DNA of 32,535 nt from a bacterium. Its GTDB lineage: Bacteria; Joyebacterota; Joyebacteria; Joyebacterales; Joyebacteraceae. The stretch is taken from NCBI GenBank assembly GCA_025774645.1, contig JALGVN010000001.1, forward strand, positions 1 through 32,535, written 5' to 3'. The position numbers and the translations under genes are program-made. The notes under the pieces were generated by a model. That model did not search any database, was not told the DNA's origin, and worked only from the letters and a program-made list of their open reading frames with translations. This document shows positions 24,058 through 31,700 of the stretch, piece after piece. Position 1 is the stretch's first letter, and each line of letters begins with the position of its first letter.

Positions 24058-24073
24058 TGCATCACCTGTGCCA
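24058..24073 (-). promoter_or_regulatory. Sigma-54 (-24/-12) promoter candidate for the exopolysaccharide operon
   Basis: The minus strand reads TGGCACAGGTGATGCA. Against the consensus TGGCACG-r-N3-TTGCW it matches 11 of 13 defined positions, with the invariant GG and GC exactly ten bases apart. The -24 element begins ten bases after the D-Ala ligase stop, and the predicted start is near 24047, about 350 bases ahead of the export gene. Exosortase-linked exopolysaccharide loci are known in some bacteria to be associated with RpoN and the PrsK/PrsR two-component pair. The enhancer site and the activator gene are not identified here. Confidence 0.6.
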
Positions 24074-24082
24074 GAGAGAGCC

Positions 24083-25135
24083 CTATTTCAGGGCCATTCT
24101 GACGATTCTGTCCACTAATTCGTCAAAGCCGATCCCGGCCGCGGCGGCCGCCATCGGCACCAGACTCACGCCGGTCATGCCGGGAACCGTGTTGACCTCG
24201 AGGCAGAAGACCCCGTTGTTCGGAGCGACGCGGTAGTCGACCCGCGCGTATCCGCGGCAGCCGAGCGCGCGGAACGCGTGGAGCGCCGTCGTCTGGAGAA
24301 CGTCGGCGAGCCGCTTCGGAACCTCCGCCGGACAGGTGTAGTCGCTCATGCCCTTCGTGTACTTGCTCTCGTAGTCGTAGAGACCACCTTTCGGCGCGAT
24401 CTCCACTACGGGGAGAGGCTCGCCCCCGAGAACCGCGACCGTGAGCTCGCGGCCGGGGACGTATGTCTCGACCAGCACGTGGCGCGAGTACTCGGCCGCC
24501 AGGCTGATGGCGCCGGCAAGTTCGTCTTCCCTCTCGACGACGGTGAGTCCGACCGTCGAGCCCTGGTCGTTCGGCTTCACGACGAGCGGGTAGCCGCCGA
24601 CGCGCTCCGCGGCGTCGAGCGAGTCGGAGACCGCGAGGTCGTCCGGGAGCCACGGCGAGCCGCCGCGTTCGTCGGCCGCGACGTCGCCCTCGAGCGAGAC
24701 CACGGCCCACGCGGGCGTCGGCACGCGCGACTCCCTGAAGACGATCTTCGACGCGCGCTTGTCCATCGCCAGCGCGCAGGCGAGGACGCCCGAGCCCGTG
24801 TAGGCTCTCCCGGAGAGTTCGAGAAGCCCCTGAACCGTCCCGTCCTCGCCCGACCCCCCGTGGAGCGCGACGAAGACGACGTCGGCTCCCTGGACGGCCT
24901 CGCCGGCGACCGCGCGGAGTGCCGCACCGGCCTCCTCGAGGATGGGTGGCGGCGCCACCCCGATCTCCGCCGCGACCGCCGCCTCTCTCGCCCCCACAGC
25001 GGAGTCGCCGACGGCCGGATCGATCAGGAGAACGTCGTGTCCCCCGTCCGCGAGCGCGAGCCCGACGGCCCGCCCCGTGACGAGGGAGATCTCGCGCTCG
25101 GCAGATGTGCCTCCGTAGAGAACCGCGATCCTCAC
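24083..25135 (-). CDS. ddl: D-alanine--D-alanine ligase
   Basis: A 350-residue ATP-grasp enzyme that makes the D-Ala-D-Ala dipeptide for peptidoglycan. It begins MRIAVLYGGTSAEREISL (GTG start) and has ALHGGSGEDGTVQGLLEL, the phosphate-binding PNDQGSTVGL loop, MSDYTCPAEVP and the metal-binding EVNTVPGMT near the C-terminus. The Tyr in DYTCPA fits the D-Ala rather than the D-lactate ligases, though that should be read cautiously. The GTG at 25135 overlaps the gltX stop as GTGA. It closes the housekeeping segment; the exopolysaccharide promoter starts immediately after it. Confidence 0.94.
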   Translation of the reverse strand: MRIAVLYGGTSAEREISLVTGRAVGLALADGGHDVLLIDPAVGDSAVGAREAAVAAEIGVAPPPILEEAGAALRAVAGEAVQGADVVFVALHGGSGEDGTVQGLLELSGRAYTGSGVLACALAMDKRASKIVFRESRVPTPAWAVVSLEGDVAADERGGSPWLPDDLAVSDSLDAAERVGGYPLVVKPNDQGSTVGLTVVEREDELAGAISLAAEYSRHVLVETYVPGRELTVAVLGGEPLPVVEIAPKGGLYDYESKYTKGMSDYTCPAEVPKRLADVLQTTALHAFRALGCRGYARVDYRVAPNNGVFCLEVNTVPGMTGVSLVPMAAAAAGIGFDELVDRIVRMALK

Positions 25136-26583
25136 CGCCTTGCCTCCTTCTCCGCGGCGCTCGAGAGCCGCGTGAGGACCCTCTCCCGTCCGAGAATTGC
25201 CGCGACCTCGCCGAGCGCCGGACCGTGCGTCCTCCCGGTCAGCGCGGCGCGCGCAGGCATGAAGAGGTCCTTCCCCTTGACGCCGAGCTCTCTTCCGACG
25301 CCCTTCAGAATCGACTTGAATGTCCCGGGGCTGAGCGCCTCCGCCTCGCGCTCCACCGCGGTCCGGAGCTCCCGGACCACGCCGCTCCCGGTCTCGCCTT
25401 CGACCCACTCGCGCGCCTCGCTCTCGAACTCCACCTCGTCTCCGAAGAAGATCGCGATCTCCTCGGGGAGATCGCCCAACCGCTCGAGCCCCTCGCGCAC
25501 CAGGCCGACGATGGCAGCAAACCGCTCCGGGTCTGCCTCGACGAACCCCGCCCTCTCCGCGAACGGCCGCGCGAGCTCGACGACGCGCTCGAGGGGCTCC
25601 TCCCGGATGTGGTGGGCGTTGACCCACGAGAGCTTGTCCTCGTCGAACGCCGCCGGCGACGGTGAGACCCGGGCGAGATCGAACGCGTCCACGAGCTGTT
25701 CGCGCGACAGGACCTCCGCGGCCTCCGGGTGGGACCAGCCGAGGAGCGACAGGTAGTTCACGATGGCCCCCGGAAGGAAGCCCTGCTCCCTGAACTCCGC
25801 GACCGACGTCGCGCCGCGCCGCTTCGACAGCTTGCTCCTGTCCTTGTCGACGATGAGCGACACGTGCACGAAGGTCGGCGGCTCGAAGCCGAGAGTCCGG
25901 TAGACGAGGATCTGCCGCATGGTGTTCGAAAGGTGTTCCTCCGCGCGGATGACGTGCGTGATCTCCATGAGGGCGTCGTCGACGACGACGGCGAAGTTGT
26001 AGGTTGGCCGTCCGTCGCTCCTCATGATGACGAAGTCTCCGAGCATGCCCTTCTTGAACTCCACGGCGCCCCGAACGAGATCCTCGAACGCGATGTCCTC
26101 CGTCGGTCCGTAGAGTCGGACGACCGGAGCCCTGCCTTCACTTCGCAGCCTCTCCTCGTCCCCCGCGGAGATCCCCCGGCAGGTGCCGTCGTACTGCGGC
26201 ACGAGCCCGTTCGCGAGCGCGCCCTTTCGCTTCGTCTCGAGCTCCTCGTCGGTGCAGTAGCAGCGGTACGCCTTCCCCTCGTCGAGGAGCCGGTCGGCCT
26301 GCTCCCGGTAGATCTCGCGCCGCTCCGACTGCCGGTACGGTCCCCGGTCGCCCCCCGCCTCGGGACCCTCGTCCCAGGAGAGCCCGAGCCACGCGAGGTC
26401 CTCGAGCACTGCCTTCTCGGACTCCGCGGTCGACCTCGCCGTGTCGGTGTCCTCGATCCGGAGGACGAACGTGCCGCCGGTGTGCCTCGCGAAGAGCCAG
26501 TTGAAGAGCGCAGTTCTGGCGCCTCCGATGTGGAGGTGCCCCGTCGGGCTGGGCGCGAACCTCACTCGTGTGGAACCGGTCAT
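25132..26583 (-). CDS. gltX: Glutamyl-tRNA synthetase
   Basis: A 483-residue class I aminoacyl-tRNA synthetase that charges tRNA-Glu. The HIGH-type motif is in PSPTGHLHIGGARTALFN and the KMSKS-type motif in DRSKLSKRRGA. RIEDTDTARS and GPYRQSER are also typical. Cysteines in YRCYCTDEE and YDGTCRG could bind zinc as in many GluRS proteins. Length is normal, including the helical anticodon-binding region. The ATG at 26583 has GGAGG four bases ahead. Whether it is discriminating or also charges tRNA-Gln cannot be decided here. Confidence 0.96.
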   Translation of the reverse strand: MTGSTRVRFAPSPTGHLHIGGARTALFNWLFARHTGGTFVLRIEDTDTARSTAESEKAVLEDLAWLGLSWDEGPEAGGDRGPYRQSERREIYREQADRLLDEGKAYRCYCTDEELETKRKGALANGLVPQYDGTCRGISAGDEERLRSEGRAPVVRLYGPTEDIAFEDLVRGAVEFKKGMLGDFVIMRSDGRPTYNFAVVVDDALMEITHVIRAEEHLSNTMRQILVYRTLGFEPPTFVHVSLIVDKDRSKLSKRRGATSVAEFREQGFLPGAIVNYLSLLGWSHPEAAEVLSREQLVDAFDLARVSPSPAAFDEDKLSWVNAHHIREEPLERVVELARPFAERAGFVEADPERFAAIVGLVREGLERLGDLPEEIAIFFGDEVEFESEAREWVEGETGSGVVRELRTAVEREAEALSPGTFKSILKGVGRELGVKGKDLFMPARAALTGRTHGPALGEVAAILGRERVLTRLSSAAEKEARR

Positions 26584-26654
26584 GATCCCTCCGTGGTGTC
26601 TCTGTCCGACTTCCGCCGACCTGCCGCCGAGCTCACGCCGACCTTACACCGCCC

Positions 26655-27236
26655 TCACCTGCGGCGCGACAGCCGCATCACCTTCTGACGCGCGGGGACC
26701 GGCGGCGGCCGCCCGATGGCCATCAGGAAGATGAGCACCGCGCCCGCCGCGAAACCGCCGATGTGCGCCATGTACGCGACGCCGGTCGAGGCGCCGAGCG
26801 ACGGGACGACCGAGTTCGAGGCGAACGCGATGTGCGCCAGGCTCGCGCCGATCCCGCAGAGGAGGTAGAACAGGATGAACCTCCCGTGCCCGAGGATGTC
26901 CTCGATCTGGTCGCCGAAGATGAGCAGGTAGAGCATGTTCCCGATGATGTGCATCCACGATCCGTGCATGAACATCGCGGTCAGGACCGTGATGTGGATG
27001 GGGACCGGTCCCGGCGCCTGCGGGATCTCGATCGTCTGTCCCGCGAACTCGACCATCTGCGCCTGAACGAGGTCCACGTTCCGCGTGATCTCGAACGGGA
27101 TCGCGGCCCAGCCGTAGGTGAACGACTCGCCGAACCCAAGCTGCGCGAGCCAGAAGAGGACGTTGATCCCGACGAACGTCCAGACCACGTACGGGGTCGT
27201 CCGCCTCTGTGAGTTGTCGTCTCCGAGCGGGAACAT
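26655..27236 (-). CDS. Rhomboid-family membrane protein with internal deletion between catalytic Ser and His
   Basis: A 193-residue protein that matches bacterial rhomboid proteases at both ends. Segments present: helix 1 (VVWTFVGINVLFWLAQL), helix 2 with HGSWMHIIGNMLYL (His96 and Asn100 of the oxyanion region), helix 3, VPSLGAS (Ser150) and AYMAHIGGFAAG (His158). In normal rhomboids about 50-60 residues (helices 4 and 5) separate GxSG from the AHIGG helix. Here Ser150 and His158 are eight residues apart and the canonical GASG reads GAST. The frame is intact. It may be an inactive or rearranged form. The ATG at 27236 is three bases after the upstream stop; gltX follows after 71 bases. Confidence 0.8.
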   Translation of the reverse strand: MFPLGDDNSQRRTTPYVVWTFVGINVLFWLAQLGFGESFTYGWAAIPFEITRNVDLVQAQMVEFAGQTIEIPQAPGPVPIHITVLTAMFMHGSWMHIIGNMLYLLIFGDQIEDILGHGRFILFYLLCGIGASLAHIAFASNSVVPSLGASTGVAYMAHIGGFAAGAVLIFLMAIGRPPPVPARQKVMRLSRRR

Positions 27237-27239
27237 CGT

Positions 27240-28232
27240 TCACTCCGGTGTGCCGACGGTCGCACCCGCCGAGAGTTCGATCAGGGCGCCCGCCACCCAC
27301 GTCGGCGGCGGCGCGTCGTACGCCGCCGACATGTCGTCCCAGACGAGATCGAGGATCCGCCAGTCGAACTCCCCGATCAGGAACCGCAGAACCTGGCCGA
27401 CGTCCCTGGCGTCGCTCTTCGCGTCGACGCAGTGCCCGTTGTAGCCCCAGTGGTCTCCGGCTCGCAGGATCTCGAGTCCTTCCCCGATCCGGCGCCGCGC
27501 GAGATCGAGCCCGCCCCCGTCCGGGGCGAGCGCAGTCTCGACGGAGTCACCGTAGCCGACGCCGTGGTGAAACGGGTCGGCGGTGGCGACGATCGCGGCG
27601 TCCCGGGCGATGTCCTCGAGCTCGCCCATCCCCGGAAGATCCTCGGGCCTTCCACCCGCGAGATACGGATACCGCACCACGAGCTCCGGGGACGCTGTGC
27701 CCGCGGAGGCGATCCCCCGGCGCGCGACCTCCCGCTCCCAGAGAAACAGGAAGTTGGACAGCGAGAACTCGGGAAGCCAGTCGTCCCGGCCGCCGACGCC
27801 GGGTCCCTGGATGCCTCGGGAGGGCTCGCCCGCGGCGTCGCTGCCGCCCGCGACGCGTACCCGCGCCTCGTCGAGCTCCCGCGTGAGCGCGTGGAGCACG
27901 CCGAGCACGAGCACCCGTTCGACGCCCGAGTCGAGGCACGCGTGTACGGCGGCGGCAGCCATGTGCCCGCAGCTCTCGATGCCGACGTGAGGGAACACGA
28001 TGGCCCCACCGTCCTTGAGGACCGGACCCAGGTTCCATCGGCGTCCCGCGTCGAGCAGGCGGTCCGCCCCCTCCTCGCCGAGCGCGGCCTGCGCTCGGGC
28101 GGAGGCAGCCTTGAAGTCGGGGATCTCACGTCTCAAGGAGGAGTCCTCGGAGTCTCGGTGGACGGCGGCCCGACCCGCGTCACGTCGCGCGGGCGTAGCG
28201 CGGCCGGAGAACGGACGAGGCGACCAGGTCAC
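27240..28232 (-). CDS. MEMO-family protein (AmmeMemoRadiSam system B-like)
   Basis: A 330-residue protein. Its motif order fits the MEMO family, which has the fold of extradiol dioxygenases: VFPHVGIESCGHMAA (His82), VLVLGVLHALT (His114, where relatives have GPSHH), ATADPFHHG (His222/His223, where relatives have SSDxxHYG) and GHC (Cys268). The biochemical role of bacterial MEMO proteins is unsettled; many sit with a radical SAM protein and an AMMECR1 protein, neither of which is visible here. The GTG at 28232 overlaps the methyltransferase stop (GTGA); the first 35 residues are poorly conserved in character, so a later start is possible. Family assignment is moderate. Confidence 0.6.
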   Translation of the reverse strand: MTWSPRPFSGRATPARRDAGRAAVHRDSEDSSLRREIPDFKAASARAQAALGEEGADRLLDAGRRWNLGPVLKDGGAIVFPHVGIESCGHMAAAAVHACLDSGVERVLVLGVLHALTRELDEARVRVAGGSDAAGEPSRGIQGPGVGGRDDWLPEFSLSNFLFLWEREVARRGIASAGTASPELVVRYPYLAGGRPEDLPGMGELEDIARDAAIVATADPFHHGVGYGDSVETALAPDGGGLDLARRRIGEGLEILRAGDHWGYNGHCVDAKSDARDVGQVLRFLIGEFDWRILDLVWDDMSAAYDAPPPTWVAGALIELSAGATVGTPE

Positions 28233-29065
28233 TTGACCGTGAGCTCGAGCCCGCATTCGTCGATCTCGAAAGCGACGCTCTCGGAGAACCGGGACGTGTC
28301 GCGCACGTACGGCAGGTACTCCGCCATCTCCGCCCCGAAGGTCCAGTCGATGCTGTCGTGCGCGATCACCCACGCGCCCTCGGGAAGACGGTCGTAGATC
28401 TGCTTGAGGAGCTCCAGGTAGAGCCGGTCTCCGCCCGGGCACTTCGCCTCGATGTAGACGAAGTCGAACGTCCCCGGGATGCGCTCGAGAGCCGTGCGCG
28501 CGTCCTCCGCGAGGAGCTCGACCTCCCCTACGTTCGGGAGCTTCGCGAAGTTAGCCCGCGCCTTCTCCGTCATGACCGTGTCGGGGTCGATCCCGATGAT
28601 CCGGTCGGCGGCGTAGGCCCGGTGCTCACCGACGCAGGGTCCCGCGAACATCGCGAGCGTGAAGCCCCAGAAGCTCCCCAGTTCGAGGAGGTTCCGGGGA
28701 CGCCGCACGCTCGTGAGCATGTACATCAGGCGCTGCATCGTGGGGCTCAACGACGTCCACGTGCCTTCGAACTCACGTCCGACGACCTCGCGGTGGCGCT
28801 CGAACGCCGCCTTCTCGTACCCCGCCGACGGTCCGGCGAGCCCGTGTTCCCTGAGAAGCTCGAGGGCGCTGTCTACCGTCTCTTCCTCGGCGCCCCAGCG
28901 CCCTACGCGATAGAGGAGATCCCGATCGAGGTGCGCGATCTCGCGGCGAAGGCCCCCGGGAGCGTCCGGATTGAGCCGGGCCTCGGGGTGCACCACACCG
29001 TCGCGCTTGAGCTTCGCGACCGCCGACTCGAGAGCGGCCGGCGGCGGCCGGAATGTGATCGCCAT
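28229..29065 (-). CDS. Class I SAM-dependent methyltransferase
   Basis: A 278-residue protein. After an N-terminal helical region comes the SAM-binding glycine loop LLELGSFWGFTLAMFAG, an acidic strand end IIGIDPDTVM and EDARTALERIPGTFDFVYIEAK, and later VIAHDSIDW. The pattern is like the O-methyltransferase/CmcI-type families that methylate small molecules or sugars, but the substrate is unknown. The ATG at 29065 lies four bases beyond the preceding stop. The gene is coupled to the MEMO-like gene by a GTGA overlap. Confidence 0.78.
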   Translation of the reverse strand: MAITFRPPPAALESAVAKLKRDGVVHPEARLNPDAPGGLRREIAHLDRDLLYRVGRWGAEEETVDSALELLREHGLAGPSAGYEKAAFERHREVVGREFEGTWTSLSPTMQRLMYMLTSVRRPRNLLELGSFWGFTLAMFAGPCVGEHRAYAADRIIGIDPDTVMTEKARANFAKLPNVGEVELLAEDARTALERIPGTFDFVYIEAKCPGGDRLYLELLKQIYDRLPEGAWVIAHDSIDWTFGAEMAEYLPYVRDTSRFSESVAFEIDECGLELTVK

Positions 29066-29069
29066 CGCT

Positions 29070-29486
29070 TCACCGTCTCTCTGCCTGGTCCGCCGCTTCC
29101 GGAGCGGCCCGCTGCTTCGCGCCGATCCACTCCTCCGCCTCGCCCATCTCGCGGAAGACACGCAGCTCGATCGGCGCCTCCTCGAGGTTCGCCTGGAGCA
29201 TCCGGATGAGTCCGAAGCTCGCGTTCGTCGGAGCGACCACGGCGACCTTGAGCAGGCCGATCTCAGCGAGATGTCCCTTCACGTACGACGCGACCCTGGC
29301 GACGTCCGCCTTGTGAGCGGTCGTCGTGACGTCGCGCATGTCCGCAAGCATGCGCATTCCGGGACGGTAGTCCGGGTCGCGGAGCGCCTCGTCGAAGCTC
29401 TCGAGGAGCTCTTCGGTCGTCACGACTCCGGAGAGGGTGCGGTAGATGATCCCGGCTTCCTTGTCGATGACGTAGATGGTAGGCAT
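29070..29486 (-). CDS. STAS/SpoIIAA-like domain protein
   Basis: A 138-residue single-domain protein beginning PTIYVIDKEAGIIYRTLSGV. The alternating strands and helices, with DPDYRPGMRMLADMRDVT in the middle, match the SpoIIAA-like/STAS-like group of small proteins. Family members are usually binding or anti-sigma-antagonist-like modules, but no partner kinase or sigma gene is seen nearby. The conserved Ser/Thr phosphorylation site of true SpoIIAA is not obvious. The start ATG has GAGG seven bases ahead. The C-terminal 20 residues are Ala- and Glu-rich. Confidence 0.7.
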   Translation of the reverse strand: MPTIYVIDKEAGIIYRTLSGVVTTEELLESFDEALRDPDYRPGMRMLADMRDVTTTAHKADVARVASYVKGHLAEIGLLKVAVVAPTNASFGLIRMLQANLEEAPIELRVFREMGEAEEWIGAKQRAAPEAADQAERR

Positions 29487-29538
29487 GTGCTAACCTCTTC
29501 CGGTTCCGACCGACGCTCACCGGACGTCGATCCTGCCG

Positions 29539-30078
29539 TTACTCAACCAGGAGGATGGCGTAGCGGTTCATGGTCTGGTCGCGGCTCGCGAGAACCTCGA
29601 TGGGGTAGCCGCACGCGCGCACGGTCGAGAAGACGTCGACCGCGAGCCCCTCGGCACTCGGTCTCGCCGACTCGGGATGACAACACTCTCCCGGCGTGCC
29701 CGGGCACTCGTCGCAGATGTGGCACGAGCTCGTGCCCAGAATGAAGGCCTTCTCGCTCCCGGCGAGAAACGCGCCGCGCTCGATCTCGAGGAGCCTCCCG
29801 TTCAACTCGGCGGTCCAGACGTGGCGCGCGTCGGGATCGTCGAGCCGCTTCTCGAAGCGGAAGACGACCGCGGACGAATACTCGCTGATGAACTCCCTGC
29901 ACTCGCTCACCGACGGAATGTGCGGCGGACACGTCGCGGTCCGACCGTAGTCCTCACATCCGAACCGGCACTTCATCCGGACCCACTGAGCGACCACGAT
30001 GCCGGCGGCGTCGATCCACTTGTAGTCCTCGAGGCCTTTCTCCCGGAAGAGCGCCTCGAGTGCTGTTCGGTCGGCCAT
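29539..30078 (-). CDS. DUF2284 cysteine-rich, putative metal-binding protein
   Basis: A 179-residue protein with the cysteine pattern of DUF2284: MKCRFGCEDYGRTATCPPH (Cys37, Cys41, Cys50), Cys60 in VSEC, and later SSCHICDECPGTPGECCHPE. The CPPH motif and the later Cys cluster suggest iron-sulfur or zinc binding; the function of the family is unknown. I choose the ATG at 30078 since GAGG precedes it at good spacing; a GTG at 30084 is the alternative. A 25-bp gap separates it from a probable small gene upstream. It may share a transcript with the STAS-like gene, 52 bases downstream. Confidence 0.78.
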   Translation of the reverse strand: MADRTALEALFREKGLEDYKWIDAAGIVVAQWVRMKCRFGCEDYGRTATCPPHIPSVSECREFISEYSSAVVFRFEKRLDDPDARHVWTAELNGRLLEIERGAFLAGSEKAFILGTSSCHICDECPGTPGECCHPESARPSAEGLAVDVFSTVRACGYPIEVLASRDQTMNRYAILLVE

Positions 30079-30102
30079 CGTCACCTCGCCGGCGTCGTCG
30101 GT

Positions 30103-30255
30103 TCAGAGATCGACCGGCTGGAAGTTCGCAAACCGCTCGGTCGATTCCGGAAGCTCGGACAGGCTCGGGAACTCGGCGCACTGGTCGAGTCGCTCCCACG
30201 GCCGCCGCGCCGCCTCGTGTTCGTGAGCCTGCTTCTTCGCTTCGGACGATAGCAC
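30103..30255 (-). CDS. Probable small protein of 50 residues, unknown function
   Basis: A short frame starting with GTG (30255) and ending with TGA (30105-30103). It encodes a hydrophilic peptide with SSEAKKQAHEHEAARRPWER near the N-terminus and ERFANFQPVDL at the C-terminus. About five in six codons end in G or C and the residue mix is balanced, unlike the Arg/Pro-rich shadow frames on this DNA, so it is probably real. The ribosome site is not obvious. It lies 25 bases ahead of the DUF2284 gene and 70 bases after the metalloprotease-like lipoprotein. No family is recognised. Confidence 0.45.
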   Translation of the reverse strand: MLSSEAKKQAHEHEAARRPWERLDQCAEFPSLSELPESTERFANFQPVDL

Positions 30256-30309
30256 GCCACTGCGGTTCCTGCCACGCTCTCGTTCTCCCGCGATGGTCGC
30301 GCTGCTGAC

Positions 30310-30323
30310 GACCCCGGCTGGGG
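30310..30323 (-). terminator. Short hairpin just after the lipoprotein gene, weak terminator candidate
   Basis: ACCCC-AGCC-GGGGT forms a five-base-pair stem immediately after the TGA of the lipoprotein gene, and flanking bases may extend it. No T-run follows, so termination is doubtful. Confidence 0.25.
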
Positions 30324-30325
30324 TG

Positions 30326-31672
30326 TCACTCGATTCCCGGACCGATTCGGACGTACGCCCGATCTTCAGACTTCTCGACCGTCGCTCCTGCGAGATCGAG
30401 GCCGAACGTCGGCTGGCGCAGCACGACGCGTCCGTCCTCCACGTCGAAGACGGGCTCGCTCGCGAGCCCGGTCATGACGAGCCGGCGCACGCCACCGTAG
30501 AGCGGATGCGGTCCGGCCGCTTCAGTGAAGACGGTGTCGTCCATGACGTCGACGGTCCCGGCGTCGTTCCCGAGGCTCAGGTAACGCGTGTGAAGCAGAC
30601 CCCCGTCCACGCGGCTCACGTTCATCGGGTCGAATCCTCTGAGCTGGAGCGGTTCTCCGTCCGCGGCCTCGACGATGAGTCTCCACCCGGTCACCGACTC
30701 GAACTCCTTGCGGCTCCGGGTCCGATCGTCCAGAAGCCGCTGCACGTCGTCCCGGGCAACGCGGGCGGTCGCTTCGGTCTCCTCCGTGGTGAACGAGCGG
30801 CGCGCGGACTCGGAGATCTCCGGGAGCGCGCGCGCGAGGTCGGTGTCGAGCGAACGCTCGTCGTCGTCCCCGAAGCCCTCGGGCCAGCCCGGGTCGAGAC
30901 GGTCGAGCAGGAGCGCGAACGCGACGCCTGTGCTGTACGCGCGTCCGCGGACGTCGGTCGCGTCGAATCCGCCCTCGGGGATGTCCGGGTCGCTTCGTCC
31001 GAGCGCGTGATACTCGACGTAGGTCGGAGTACCCTCGCCCACCTCGATCCCGCGCTCGTACGCCGGGAACTCGGCTTCCATCGCGTCGAAGCGCTCCCTC
31101 CTCAGGTCGAGGGCCGCGCTCGCCCAACCCACCGTTCCCTCCGCGTCGTCCGAGCCGAACGCGCGCCTGAGGGCCTCCGACTCCAGGCGTCGCAGGGTGA
31201 GGAGGTACTCGTCGTCAACAGGAAAGAGAAAGAGGGACGCTTCGTTCGCGCCCCACGAGCGGCCGGTCGTCCACTGGAAGACGTGGAACCCTTCGTGGAT
31301 CGCGACGCCCGCCATGTCCGCAGAGCCGCGCTCCTCCCGCATGGACTCGATCATGAGCGTCGCCGTCGGAACTCCGCCGATCTCGGACGACGTGTTCGCG
31401 ACAATGGAGGGGTGGCGCCCGGCGAAGACGTGCAAGCCGTCTCGCTCTACGAACCCCTCGGGCGGGGCGGGATGCCGGAAGAGATAAGTGTCGGTACCGT
31501 CGAAGACGGCGAGCGGTACCGCGAGCGGATCGTAGCCGGGCCAGAAGGGGCCGGCGGAAGCGAGCCGCTGCATCTCGTTCTCGATCGCCGGCGCGGAGTT
31601 CTCTCCCTCCCTCGCACAGCCGGCGAGCGCGAGACAGGCGATGAGAGACACGACCACTGCTCTCGTGCGCAT
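30326..31672 (-). CDS. Lipoprotein with HExxH zinc-metalloprotease motif
   Basis: A 448-residue protein. The signal MRTRAVVVSLIACLALAGC has a lipobox with Cys19, so it should be a membrane-anchored lipoprotein. At 126-130 it has HEGFH inside VAIHEGFHVFQW, the zinc-binding HExxH motif. GTPTYVEYHALG about 85-95 residues later offers Glu213 or Glu220 as the third ligand, as in gluzincins. I cannot assign a named peptidase family, and no known substrate is indicated. The ATG at 31672 has GGAGG five bases ahead; longer frames are Arg/Pro-rich and overlap the ispDF gene. It lies 28 bases downstream of ispDF. Confidence 0.75.
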   Translation of the reverse strand: MRTRAVVVSLIACLALAGCAREGENSAPAIENEMQRLASAGPFWPGYDPLAVPLAVFDGTDTYLFRHPAPPEGFVERDGLHVFAGRHPSIVANTSSEIGGVPTATLMIESMREERGSADMAGVAIHEGFHVFQWTTGRSWGANEASLFLFPVDDEYLLTLRRLESEALRRAFGSDDAEGTVGWASAALDLRRERFDAMEAEFPAYERGIEVGEGTPTYVEYHALGRSDPDIPEGGFDATDVRGRAYSTGVAFALLLDRLDPGWPEGFGDDDERSLDTDLARALPEISESARRSFTTEETEATARVARDDVQRLLDDRTRSRKEFESVTGWRLIVEAADGEPLQLRGFDPMNVSRVDGGLLHTRYLSLGNDAGTVDVMDDTVFTEAAGPHPLYGGVRRLVMTGLASEPVFDVEDGRVVLRQPTFGLDLAGATVEKSEDRAYVRIGPGIE

Positions 31673-31700
31673 GGAGACCTCCGAGTGGTGACTCTTCAGG

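Larger units (their letters stand above)
23698..24082 (-). other. Non-coding leader/promoter region of the exopolysaccharide operon
   Basis: No supportable gene is found on either strand in these 385 bases. The short open frames here lack ribosome sites and normal codon bias. The middle (about 23880-23960) is noticeably less GC-rich than its surroundings. The region holds a sigma-54-like promoter at its right end, two palindromes, an inverted repeat, an 11-bp direct repeat and a nested stem-loop next to the export gene. They are listed separately. Confidence 0.75.
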
